64,000 nucleotides of DNA from Brachypodium distachyon (lineage: Eukaryota; Streptophyta; Magnoliopsida; Poales; Poaceae). Where the stretch lies: assembly GCF_000005505.3 (NCBI RefSeq), contig NC_016131.3, positions 52,747,355 to 52,811,354 of the forward strand, in the 5' to 3' direction. A program made the translations under genes and the position numbers. The notes under the pieces were generated by a model. It worked only from the letters and a program-made list of their open reading frames with translations. It searched no databases and was not told the DNA's origin. Positions 35,344 through 46,318 of this stretch are shown in pieces (position 1 is the stretch's first letter; every line of letters starts with the position of its first letter).

Positions 35344-36612
35344 ACGGATGGAGTATAAAGATGCCACTGCTCATCATACAGTATATGTACTAGGTTTATG
35401 AGGAAACCTGAGAGGAATTGTATGTTGTAAAAGCTAGACCATTCAAGTAAATTGGATAGATAGCGATTGAAAGAGAATCAAATAAAGGTAGTGCTTCATA
35501 GATAAAAAAAACTATGTTTGATGATGCTTTCCATTCCAAGTGTACAAGAACGATATAATGTCAACCTAGATGACAAATAACTGACGTATGGTACCAGATC
35601 ACAACCGTTCAAGAATCAAAATACAGTTAATCATGAAGAAGTTTTTGTATAAGCACGCAATAAAGGCATTTTTCTTTCTTTTTTTCTCAAACCCACCCTT
35701 AAAGGGTGGATCATTTTCATTAGAAGAAGGCACCGAGATGGCATAAGTCTACAACCCAACAGCAAAACAAGAAAAACAAACAGAGACAAGTAAACCAAAG
35801 GGGCGAAAACAGAAAGAGCACTGTACACCTAGACTACCACCCCGAGATTAGAAGTTTGGAGGCCTTGAGTCCTGCGGCAGCCTCGGCCCAATATCGAATG
35901 AAAGTGGTAAGCAGAATTTTGGTAATGATGTACCAAGATCTGCATCTTTGACTTCCACAAATTGCTGGACCGAGAAATGCTGTATCTACAGCAGCACCTA
36001 TCGATCTTTAGGCTGCAGGCCAAGGCATGAACCGGGTTATTGCTGAACCTTGTCCCAAAAAACATAAAGGCATTAACTTGTAAGGGAAGTACAGTAATCT
36101 CCCCTGACTCTTGTTAGAATGGTAAAATGAACCTACTGTACATACTTGCAATGGTACTTTGAGGACCACAATCTTTAGGCAATTATTTCCTGAAATCATC
36201 TGCTATTTAATTATTTGTAGCAACAAAGTGCACTGTACCCTAGAAACCACTTTGATTAAAGTGGTCTCCTACAAATGATGATGATAATTTAAGAGATAAT
36301 TCCAGACACTTAAGAACTCCAGAAGCCATTAATTTGAAAATGCTAGAGTACATTACATATTAGAAGTTTACTATGTATGCTCTTCAGCAGGTACGATGAA
36401 TAGATGAAGACATAAGGTCATAATTCATAATCAGTAATGTTATCAACTACGGAGTACATATAGAGAATAACATTTTATTTAGTGTATATACCTGTTGCGG
36501 GGTAAAGAGGCAATGGTATACCCTTTGAATTCCCAGTATCATTTTTGTTGATTGCATCCTGCACTGATTCTTGATTTGGTGGTAGCATCTCACTAGGCAC
36601 AACTTTATTATT

Positions 36613-39600
36613 TCAGCACTGCTCACAGAGCTCCTGAAATCTGGCTAACCTGCAAAAAGCACTTATCTTTATGTTCCTTTGGAATAGAAGGCATTTGAAT
36701 GGAAAAAACCAAAAGTGGAAGCAGAAAAATATTTCACTGAACTAAGCAGGAAAAATACCATCATGGTAACGGACCTTCTAAGGAGAGGCTTTGGGTCGTA
36801 AGGGAATAAATCCTTTTTATGAAGATCTTCCAGTGTTCTCTTTAACGAAAGAACACATACTTTAGCACTTTGGAAAAGCTGTTGTTTGCTCTTACTCTCC
36901 TTATCACAAGAGGAACCTAACTTAGTGCCTTCAGTTGAGCTATCCCTGATACTATTTATATCTTTCAAAGATCTTCGCCTTTTACAATTGAGTTTTTGTA
37001 TTTTTGCCTCGTAAACTGAATCATCAACAAAAGCATCCCAACACTGGGATACCAGTCGTAAGCACCTGAGAAAGAGAGATAGACATACATTGGGGAGATA
37101 CATGATGTGTCTTGTGTCATCTGAATACATCGGAAAAAAATGAAGCTACTAACTGACCTCAATAGATACTGAGCACAATATACACCTACATCTTTAGATA
37201 TGAGATAATCAACAAGTAACAAGTGATCATAGTGCAGCTGCAGAATAAATATAACAATAAACAATTAACAGTATCCTGAAAAATTCAATTTGTATATATC
37301 ATAGAGTAAAACAGCCACAGGAGAATAAATTTGGATGATCTATAGAAAAGAAATAGCTCATTGGTCAGTAAAGGCAGGACTCATAAAGATCTCGTTTGAT
37401 ATGTCCCATTAAAAATTCCCAAATGCTCTGTATGCTTTAAGGGTCTAATGAAAGAACTTTCTTTGCTTGAACTTTTGTGTAAACTGCAACACATCCCTAC
37501 AATCTATGGAACATATATATTTTAACAATGTCTATAGTCTCACACTCAGTTGGAAAACCATTAGTACTTAAGTTGGTTAAGAGATAGTAACAGGAGATAA
37601 TTTACCTCTAGCTATGGTAGCTTCTGTAAACTATGTGCCCCTATCAACATGATCATTATCAGGGCGCTAACTGATCGACTACCTATTTATTGTAGGAAGT
37701 GCAGTAACCAGAGATCGACAGGCACAGCTCAAAACTCAGTAAAGGAGGACATCTCTTATCCTGCACTGCTTAAGACTACCGGAAGCTTGTTGTTACATCT
37801 TTACCAACATAACAGCATGAAACGATGAATGCCACTTGCACAATCAAATGAACAAAAACTGAATGTCAAGATGCTGCTTTGTAGAGATCATTGATCATCA
37901 AGAAAAACTAGTAGAATGAGATGTATGGCATGTTGACTGACTCACCACTGAAAGCAATACATGGAAAATATGAACTGGGTCAAAGATGATGGAGAACAGT
38001 TTGGCACCAATCAGTTCAGAAGTCCATTTAGTTTCCATACTCTCTCTGAAAGTTGGACAAGAGATCATAAGTATAAAGATAAATACGCTGTGGATAACTT
38101 TCTGTTATGAACTATTATATGATACATCTTGCTTACATTTCCAAAGAAATGACTGGAGCATCCAAAAGCTTTAAGAGAATGATGAACAGCATATCGTCCT
38201 GCGATATGAAGGAACATATTCTCAATACTGTTAAAATTACTCCAACAAGGGGAATACATGTCAAAGGAACAAAGCATTAAGATAAAAGCATTCAGCATGC
38301 ATTACAATTCACAATGAACAAACAGGGCAAGAGAGCATGAATTGATTGTACGTGAAGAGAAAAACATTAGCAGCGTTCGGTATGATGAGCATGATATCTC
38401 ACTGATGCTCAATACTAGAAATGTGCAATAATTTACCCTACCATACACAAACAGACTACCCACTTAAGGTGAGAACAACAACTGCAACAGAAATATATGA
38501 GTGATGAAGATGAAACCCAAATTATCTAGCATCTACAGGATGCACAAAATTGACCAACTCAAAAGGGGACTCATTTTGCCACCGAACTATAAACAATGCT
38601 AGTTAGTTGTCAGGTATTTAGAGCAGAAACATACCTCCTCCATATATAGCTGCAGAAAACATAGAACAATATCTGCTGATGAATTCGAGTCGAAAATCTT
38701 GTCTAAGCAATATCTATGAAACCAGTCTGAAATTTCTGATAATCCAAAACAGTTGCAATGGTCAGTGCAGCCTTGCACATTGTGACAAAATTCATCTCTC
38801 TTACATGAACATTGCGGTCGACTATCATTTCCACTGCAAGCCAAGAATATACAACAACTAAGGAACAAATACAAAGCCTGCCTTTGTAAGTGCCGAGTCG
38901 ATTTATCCTGAAGCACGCCCAAACCTACAACACTCAACAAAAATGGGGATCCTTCTAAACAGTTCTCCAGTTTAGTAATATGTTGGGACATAGGTTCATG
39001 AAGGAGATCCTGAAAGTGGTGTCGAAGTAATTTCAGCCAACAAACAATGTGTGAGCAATTCTGCTGCATGTGAGGCTTAAGCCTTATCATTAGCATCTGC
39101 ATTGAAAAAACAGTGATTCATGAGTGTGTGGTTACAAACTGTTTCGATTTCATATGAAAACTCAATGGGCACACTAGTCAGCAAAGAACTGTGTTTTCAC
39201 AATATTTGTTCATCACTACTGTTAAAGAAGCAATGGAAAAGTTTCATGCAGACACTAAAAAAAAGGGCATTGAATGTACGAATATTACCAGAATTTTGTG
39301 CTTTGAATATTGAGAGAGACTTTTTGGGATATCCTTTTGCTCTTGTAAGAAAGACGCTAATCTAGGTATGACATCTACAAGCTTCACAAGCATATCTCGG
39401 TGGTCCGTGTCTTCCATGTCCCTTTGCTCAACTATAGAGCACAAGAGTTGGAGGAGACTACCTGACACAATTCCGAACTGTTCAGAATCTTTACTCAAAT
39501 TATGTCTGTCAACCTTGACAAGGCTTACAAGTTCTTCTGCATTGGGCTGGTAACAAGGATCCCCATGTAACTTGTGAATATGATGAATGGACCGGCAAAT

Positions 39601-41864
39601 AAAGTCATCTTTCAATTCAGAGTCGTTGAGTTTCAGGATCTTCAGAATAGCGTGTAGTACTCGAAAGAGGTTAGCCATTATCTGTAAACTGGTATTGAGA
39701 CATCGTAGCTTAAGAACTGCCATGAAGCTTGTGATACTGGTGCTTGCAGTCGTTATGTCATGCCTTATGCTTTCCACATCAGAGGAATAACAAATGGAGC
39801 CTTTTCCGGAACAACTGGTGACATCAATTGTACAAGGTACATAATTATCAGCACATGTTGATACTGCATGTGTAGCTGCCCAGACCAGCTCGACAAACGG
39901 AACCCAAACAGCTTCCTACAAATAGAGCACCAGAGACATAATGATAAAAAATATCTCTCAATAGAGAAGTGCATGCAACAAAAAAAAACTAGGAGAAAAG
40001 AGTATGAACACCATACAAACTTCATTAGGGAATTAGAGATCGCAATCAAGATACTCCCAGCAGAGTGTTTAACGTAATCACTACAGAAACGTTGTAAGCC
40101 AACCTGAAAAGGATGGAGGTAACATAGAAGTTTAGTAGTTTAGCAGTCATGTCATACTATTGTAATGACCTGCAATAATACAAAGAAACGTAAATAACAA
40201 TACACTAGCTAATACTACCTTCGATCCAAAATAAGTGTCATCGTTTTGAACTAGGCTTGAACTAGGCTTAGTTCAAAACCGAGACACTTATTTTGGATCG
40301 GAGGGAGTACTAAAAGTGGGAAGTGCATAAGAATGATGAAAATCACCAAAGAAAAGGGCAACACCAATCTGAGTATAGACAGCAGCAGACACAGTTCTGC
40401 ACATGCTAGATAACGAAGGCCTCAAAGTTCCAAAACTTCAGGTTAATTATTAGTGTGATGCTGTTGTCCATCATTATCCATTTTCATCTAGGTAGGACTA
40501 TTTTGGACACATAACACTAACCTATGGACAAAAGATAAGATTGGATGCAAAGACCCAAAGATGATCGGGAAGCTTCACCCTTACTCTTCTCCTCATGCCA
40601 GAAGTATACCTCAAAAAATGTCAAAGCAAGAGATTGCAAAAAAAAAATGGTAGACAAATTCTATTGTCAGAAAAACATACACAACGAGTGTAATTCGTTT
40701 CTGCTGCATCATAGAAAAACTTGCATTAAACTACTGCCAAAAACCCTAGACAGCCAAATTATGGTCCATGTGTGTTGACAGCAGGTTGATCTAGGTGTGT
40801 AGCAGCAGGGAAAAGAACATTATACAAGGAGAACAGCATATGGTGCCTACCAATATGGAGACAATATTGGCCAGGCAGCTAAAGCCATCATCAAAAAGCT
40901 GGTCAGGTGGTAAACAGCAACTGTGAGCTTCTTCAGAACACGAAACAGCCTCCTACAGGAAAGGGCATGAAACAAATGAATGCGTATTATCTCATGATAA
41001 CCTTGTACTAAACTTAGTCAACCATTGACGTTAGTTTCAAATCAACAAAATTTAAGAAGATAAGAGACAAGGGCAGGTGATATCACTAAGCTTAGAATAA
41101 GATATTGCACAGAGTATCTCAATACATCTACATGATATCTGTGGGTTTCAGGAAAAAATGTGCAACCCACTTTGCCTTTCCAAATGACTGACCCAAAATT
41201 ACAGTATTGGTTGTATGATTGGCACTCTCTAGCTGCTCCACGAGAACAGTTTACAATACCAAGTACATTTATGTCGTACTAAATACTAATTACAGGTTCG
41301 GTTCGATCAATGTGAATCCTAACCTAGTGACCCCTAAAACCAATCACCAGAGCAGCTGGGCAATCCGGCAATCCAACTAGAACTACAGAAATTAACGGTC
41401 AAAAGGGGGGCATAAGCAAATGGAATCGGAAGAAATACCTGATCCGATTCGCACCCTTGCTCCTCCTCCTCCTCCTCGTCCCATCTTCGAATAGCCCTAT
41501 TTACCTAGCACAAAAATCCCCAAAAGCTCATGGGAAGAACAGGAAAGGACAATATAGCGCAGCAGTAAATCATCGGAATCGAAGCTAGGGGAATACCCGG
41601 GAAAGCGCGAGGAGGACGCCCCGCTCGTCCTCCCGTGACAGCTGCGGCCGCCGCGCCGGTTCCTGCGTTTGGGAGAACGGCCGCAAGCGGAGTGAGAGGC
41701 TAGCTAGGAGGAGACCGAGGTGTTAGCAGAGACCAGGCGCCGGGCCAGGTGATGCTTACGAGGTGGGAGAGGAGGTTGACGGCGACGAGGTCGCAGAGGC
41801 GCGCGAGGTGCTGTCGCTCCGGCCACCGCCGCCGCTGCTCCATTTCCTCACGGCTCGAATCCAT
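36613..41864 (-). CDS. Lines-family protein (LINES N- and C-terminal domains)
   Basis: This is a helical-repeat protein similar to Drosophila Lines and human LINS1. Its role in plants is essentially unknown to me. Exons on the minus strand: 41864-41760, 41662-41597, 41504-41439, 40952-40851, 40103-40017, 39915-39289, 39096-38635, 38198-38137, 38045-37946, 37237-37158, 37065-36775, 36649-36613. All are GT-AG and in phase, 694 aa. Family signatures: SFMAVLKLRCLNTSLQ in exon 6, HIVCWLKLLRHHFQDLL and CLEGSPFLLSV in exon 7, LHYDHLLLVDYLISKDVGVY then CLRLVSQCWDAFVDDS (exons 10-11), and near the C terminus the hallmark LHKKDLFPYDPKPLLRRL. Exon 3 encodes an acidic Glu run (about 66-71). No membrane segment or signal is seen. 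Family naming rests on remembered motifs; the gene model itself is well supported. Confidence 0.85.
40215..40307. mobile_element. Stowaway MITE in a Lines intron
   Basis: Ends 'ctaccttcgatccaaaataa' and 'ttattttggatcggagggag' are flanked by TA. The interior contains tandem 'gaactaggctt' words. It lies between coding exons 4 and 5 of the Lines gene. Confidence 0.8.
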
Positions 41865-43807
41865 GCTTCGAAGTTCGAACTGAGCAGAGGAGCGTTTGAC
41901 GAGATATGTTAACACCGTCTTCGCCAGAAGAAAGCGTAGTTCTGAGCTACCGCTTTGACGAGAAGAACGCAGCTCGTGTAACCTGTAACTCCGGAGTGGA
42001 AGGGTTGTTTCAGAAATTCAGAAGCTCAGATCGTTCAGAGGGTGCAAATGTGCAATGTCTCTCTAAAAAAAAGGTAAAACCTTGTAAAGCAATACATTTG
42101 ATCAGCTGAAATGGAACAATGCATTCAGTTCTTGTATAAAAAGGGAATAGTTCAAGGCCAAGAAAGCAAAAGTATCAGCTCAAAGAAACAAAGGAAATCG
42201 GAGTGCTAGATTGATCTCGAGAGTAGCCGAAGTTTGTCTCAAGCCATGAGTTTAAGTTATAGTTTCAGAAGACCTGATCATGTAAGATGTGAACACATTT
42301 GTTTCCAGTAAAGAGGAAGAGGCATCTGGATCCTTTTTTTTTTCAGCTCGGCTTGACATTTCATCAGTTCACATGTTTTCAGTTTATGCGCACTTGATAA
42401 AATCATGAGCATCACTTTCTATCTTCTATTTTCAGGTTGTGTACTATGAAATGTATCCGGGAGACTTTGTATGACGATATGTGTTGATCAATAAAATGCC
42501 TTATTCCCTCAAAAAAAAAATCTGGCCTCCTGCTCTAGTTGTATGCATGCGAATAATCAAACTATTACATGCACACACGTTTGTTCAGAAAACAATAATT
42601 AATCTGAAACATATTTGAATTGGAGAGATAGAAGAAACAAATATTCGAGATATCTTCAGTTCTAAATAAAACACTAGCTCTAATAAAGCCTAAGTGGAAA
42701 CCAAAAACATAGTAAATACTAGGACAGGAACATGGATATTATGTCATTTCCAATTTCTTCAAAGGGTGTTTCTGTCATTTCATAAATCTTGTAACTCTAC
42801 CTATATGTCTGTACAAGGTATTCTTCATTTTGGTAACTACAACAACAACCTTGTGTAGTAAATCTCATGGGTACCTCAAAATTTTCCAATTTCCAGGGAT
42901 GTGCTCAACTACTGCTTGGATAAAAACGGCTCATGTCATTATTCCAACAAACTCGACATGATAACCACACTACTCCAATATCTTAACAGAATCATACAAT
43001 AGATAACTATTGTACCTCTGTGTAAGCACCAGTAAGAAAAAGAATATAATTATAAAAGGAAAACTCACTTGATACTTGAGCACAGACTCTCAGGATCGCA
43101 GAAAAAGAGATGTTAAATTAATTAACCGTCTCGGTCACTGCATTCAATTACAGTCCTATTAATGATGCTACAAATATGTAAACTCTCCTGTCCATATATT
43201 CAGCTGTTATAGAACTAGATAATCATGCCATAAATTTGTCAAATCCTTCCAATAGTGGGAGATATAGATATGTATGCAATACCCAAAACGTGAACTTTAA
43301 AAGAGTCTGCTCTGGTAAGCTTAAGCCAGAGGAACAACAACCAAATGGAACATCCTTTTTCACAGGAAAACTAACCTTTGTTCAATGGAAAGATGCAATG
43401 CTTGCTCTTCAAGGTGCATTAGGTATATAGGATGTATACATATGAGTTAGGTATCAATTTTGATATCATCATAATTACAAAAGTGAAACAACAACGGAAT
43501 GAGGAACCTTCTCCAATTGCCTTTATTCCAAGTTCCAACACTGATCCTAATAGAAGTTTGCAATCAAGGGATTGCTTTTCTTTTTCCTGCACCAAGGGAG
43601 CTGAGCCTCAACAGCAATCTTTCTAATATTCCAATGCCTGCAAATACTCAAATCAATACCAAAATGTCTTTGGGGCCTTCATTCTTATTACTACAGGCAA
43701 TTGCTTCACTGTACTGAGGAAACATGCTGACCTCTAATCTTGCCAGGTTCATCCTACCCCAACTATACAACTGAAGATAAACACCTATTTAAAAACGATC
43801 TCTGCTA

Positions 43808-43977
43808 GCCAGCAGCAGCAGGTTCATGTCAACAGATGGATCTTTGCATCCTCACTGGTCATGAGCTTGTGGCAATTGGCGAATAGCACGATCACAGCAG
43901 CAGCAGGTTCATGTCAACAGATGGATCTTTGCATCCTTACTGGTCATGAGCTTGTGGCAACTGGCAAATAGCACGAT
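43808..43977. repeat. 85-bp tandem duplication (two copies)
   Basis: Two adjacent copies, about 43808-43892 and 43893-43977, share 'ggttcatgtcaacagatgga', 'tctttgcatcct', 'actggtcatgagcttgtggc' and 'aatagcacgatc', differing at only a few positions. The junction includes an AGC microsatellite (cagcagcagcag), which may have mediated the duplication. Confidence 0.85.
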
Positions 43978-44321
43978 CTGAAAAGATAGAACGGACAAAA
44001 GTTATGAACATGCCACAGCTCAACATGCTCACCTATGAGGAACAATCATGACATACGCAAGATTGGGTTTGGAAGGTCTTCTTCACATTGGACTACAAAT
44101 ACAAGCTCCTAGTTATACGTATCTAGCTAATAAATACTCTCTTGATCTTCCTTATTATCATCTATCTAGCAAATTTCCAGAATAGTCCTTGACAAGTTGA
44201 ACTTGAACCAAACCAAAAGTAGGTAAGAGCAACTTGGAAATACCAGCATCAGGGGAGGACCCAGGACAAAAATTACCCGGATTCCGCATATACATCAAAT
44301 AGGCATGGATATTAAGAGATA

Positions 44322-44550
44322 CACTCTTTCCTTTTCACAAAAGTTGGTGTATTTGGTTTCGTTAAGGCAAGACTTTGACTGAGAATTATTTTCTTAATAC
44401 ATAAAATTTATATAAATAGATTTGTCTTCAAAAGTTCTTGCTGATGATTGTGGTTTCCTATCATATAAACTACATATTAATAAAGTTATTGTTGATCAAA
44501 GTCTTGTCTTAACGAAATCAAATATGCCAACCTTTGTGAAAATAAGGGAG
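44322..44550. mobile_element. Longer Stowaway-like MITE with about 55-bp inverted ends
   Basis: Left 'aaagttggtgtatttggttt', 'cgttaaggcaagactttga' and right 'tcaaagtcttgtcttaacga', 'aatatgccaacctttgtgaa' are inverted matches. The outer end is 'aagggag' next to TA. A non-palindromic A/T-rich centre of about 110 bp separates the arms. Confidence 0.7.
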
Positions 44551-45166
44551 TAGTATAATAGTATAGCACTTAACAATTAAAATTATTAGGCTGAGATGAA
44601 GCAATGGAAATCCTTGCCAAAGTACGTGAAGGAGTTTCACTTAAAATATAATTTGACAATAAAAATTGAGCAATAAAGCATCAGACAAATGAAGACGTGT
44701 GTGAACTATCTATTGTATGACTAAAACAGAAGGACATGAAGTCACCATATTTGTCCGCATATATATAACCGTGTCCTTAGGAAGGGAAACCAATGAAAAG
44801 CTTAATTAATATAGATAGGATAAAATTATACTTCTTTGAAACTGCGACAAAAATCTATAATAAGTCTAACCACACAAACACATGGATCACTTGGCTAGAT
44901 CCCAAAAAATGACACGGCAGTACGTGAACTGAAGATTGATCGATCAATGAAACAACCGACTGCCTGCCTGCCTGCAGAAAACCTGAGTTTTACCACTCGC
45001 GAACTGGACGTTTGTTGGCTGAGGGTGTCCATCCAACAAATTTAGGGGTGTCCAGCATCCATGGGGTTTATGTACTTAGGCATAACGAAGTTTTCTACCC
45101 GGTGTCCAGTGCACCAGGCTGGCCCTACGTGGGTCAGCCCCTGCCAGTATCCACATTTTTATCTTG

Positions 45167-46318
45167 CTAACAAAAACAGTATTTACGGTGTCTGACTGAA
45201 CATTCAAGGTAACAACTAAAGACAACAACTGATCTGACCAAGATGCTTCTACCTGGATTGTAGAAGCTCACGTAGGGAATGGCAGTGCAGAGACTTCCCC
45301 TGGTGGAAACCTTCCTTACTCGGCCTGACTTGAGCTCAAGTGTGAATAAACCAACAATTGTCCTCAGAAAAATGATACCAATCCCCTCAGCGAAGCCAAC
45401 CACATCGGGTGTGATCATGAGAGCACGAGGGGGTATCAGAGTCTGCATCTCGAAAACTCTATGCTCCACCCATGCTGCAGCTCCATCGTCAACGACTTCC
45501 ATCGACCAAAGGAAGACTCTGGATTCTTCCATGCATGCAAACCCCAGAGTGCCATCCTCCACTGTCATGAGGACAATGCTACTGCCGTGCACATTCGGCA
45601 GGTCGATCACCGACAATTCCCTGCTGAGCAAGTCGTACTGCAGAATCCTCTTGCTCTGCTCGCAGAGGAAGCAGAGTGCACTCCCCACAAGGACACCGGG
45701 CTGCATCTGGACAGCGGCATCTGGGTGTTCAAATGGGGTGGTGTCGCTCCATGCCCTAATCTCCGACGAGTAGACGCAGGCGGTGGTGAGCCTAAACCCC
45801 TCCATTTTGTCGGTGCCCAGGAACGCCACAAGGAAAGGGTCATCACCATGGCAGTCGAGGTGGTCGCAGCCGTCGACGGCGCAGAGCACCGCGGCGTTCC
45901 ACGCTTGAGGCAACTCGGGGAGAGGGATCTTCCGCTGGCAGTCGGTGACGGGGTCCCAGACGACGAAGGACGGCGTGGGGTGACTCTCCGAGTCGTAGAA
46001 GAGGGCGCGGCCGTGGCGGGCGTCGAGGGCGTACCAGCATCGGCGGTCGGGGCGGGGCGGGCGGAAGGCCGTGGTGGGCACGAACCGGGACACGCAGGGC
46101 TCCTCGTCGTAGAGGCGGTGGAGGAACCCCAGCATGGGCGGGGTTTGGCGGTGGAATTTGCGGTAGCTCGCGAGGAAGGCGGCGCCCGTGAGGAGGTGGC
46201 GCCAGGGTTTGCTGACGAGGCACGCGCGGATCAGGCTTCCCGGCTCGTCGGGCGGGAAGCGGAGGAGGATCTCCTCAACGAGATCGTCCGGCAGCCCCGG
46301 CACCAAGGGCGTCATCAT
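45167..46318 (-). CDS. F-box protein
   Basis: This is a probable substrate adaptor of an SCF ubiquitin ligase. From the ATG at 46318 (MMTPLV) it reads 383 aa. The N-terminal F-box is clear: LPDDLVEEILLRFPPDEPGS, then LIRACLVSKPWRHLLTGAAF. The remainder resembles the large grass family of F-box proteins with an associated beta-propeller-like domain (VVWDPVTDCQRKIPLP, then YSSEIRAWSD). No Kelch or LRR repeats are obvious. The frame is open upstream of 46318, but the MM start matches family practice. The C terminus after YVSFYNPG looks atypical, and a donor-like CAG|GTAGAAGC at about 45256 suggests that a short last exon could replace it. The 3' end is therefore less certain than the body. Confidence 0.85.
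   Translation of the reverse strand: MMTPLVPGLPDDLVEEILLRFPPDEPGSLIRACLVSKPWRHLLTGAAFLASYRKFHRQTPPMLGFLHRLYDEEPCVSRFVPTTAFRPPRPDRRCWYALDARHGRALFYDSESHPTPSFVVWDPVTDCQRKIPLPELPQAWNAAVLCAVDGCDHLDCHGDDPFLVAFLGTDKMEGFRLTTACVYSSEIRAWSDTTPFEHPDAAVQMQPGVLVGSALCFLCEQSKRILQYDLLSRELSVIDLPNVHGSSIVLMTVEDGTLGFACMEESRVFLWSMEVVDDGAAAWVEHRVFEMQTLIPPRALMITPDVVGFAEGIGIIFLRTIVGLFTLELKSGRVRKVSTRGSLCTAIPYVSFYNPGRSILVRSVVVFSCYLECSVRHRKYCFC

Larger units (their letters stand above)
27397..36612. other. Nine-kilobase gene-free region
   Basis: Between the SIP promoter and the stop codon of the Lines gene I find no convincing gene. It holds several MITEs (listed separately), a pair of direct repeats near 34.6 and 35.3 kb, and A/T-rich DNA. 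The section 29.4-30.8 kb is more GC-balanced with short open frames on both strands, but none carries a known motif or paired splice structure. The last part (36480-36612) is probably Lines 3' UTR. Confidence 0.5.
41865..45166. other. Intergenic: Lines promoter and F-box 3' flank
   Basis: No gene is recognised. Near 42340-42520 the DNA ends with 'gatcaataaaatgcc', a pyrimidine stretch and ten A residues, like the 3' end of a reverse-transcribed transcript or short retroelement. An 85-bp tandem duplication and a 229-bp MITE are listed separately. Short open frames around 43.2-43.7 kb match nothing I know. Confidence 0.5.

Noticed and set aside
38045..38635. Lines model joining exon 7 directly to the 38045 exon
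   Set aside because: The phases did not fit a standard acceptor. Adding the 62-nt exon at 38198-38137 (DDMLFIILLKLLDAP) restores frame and the family pattern.
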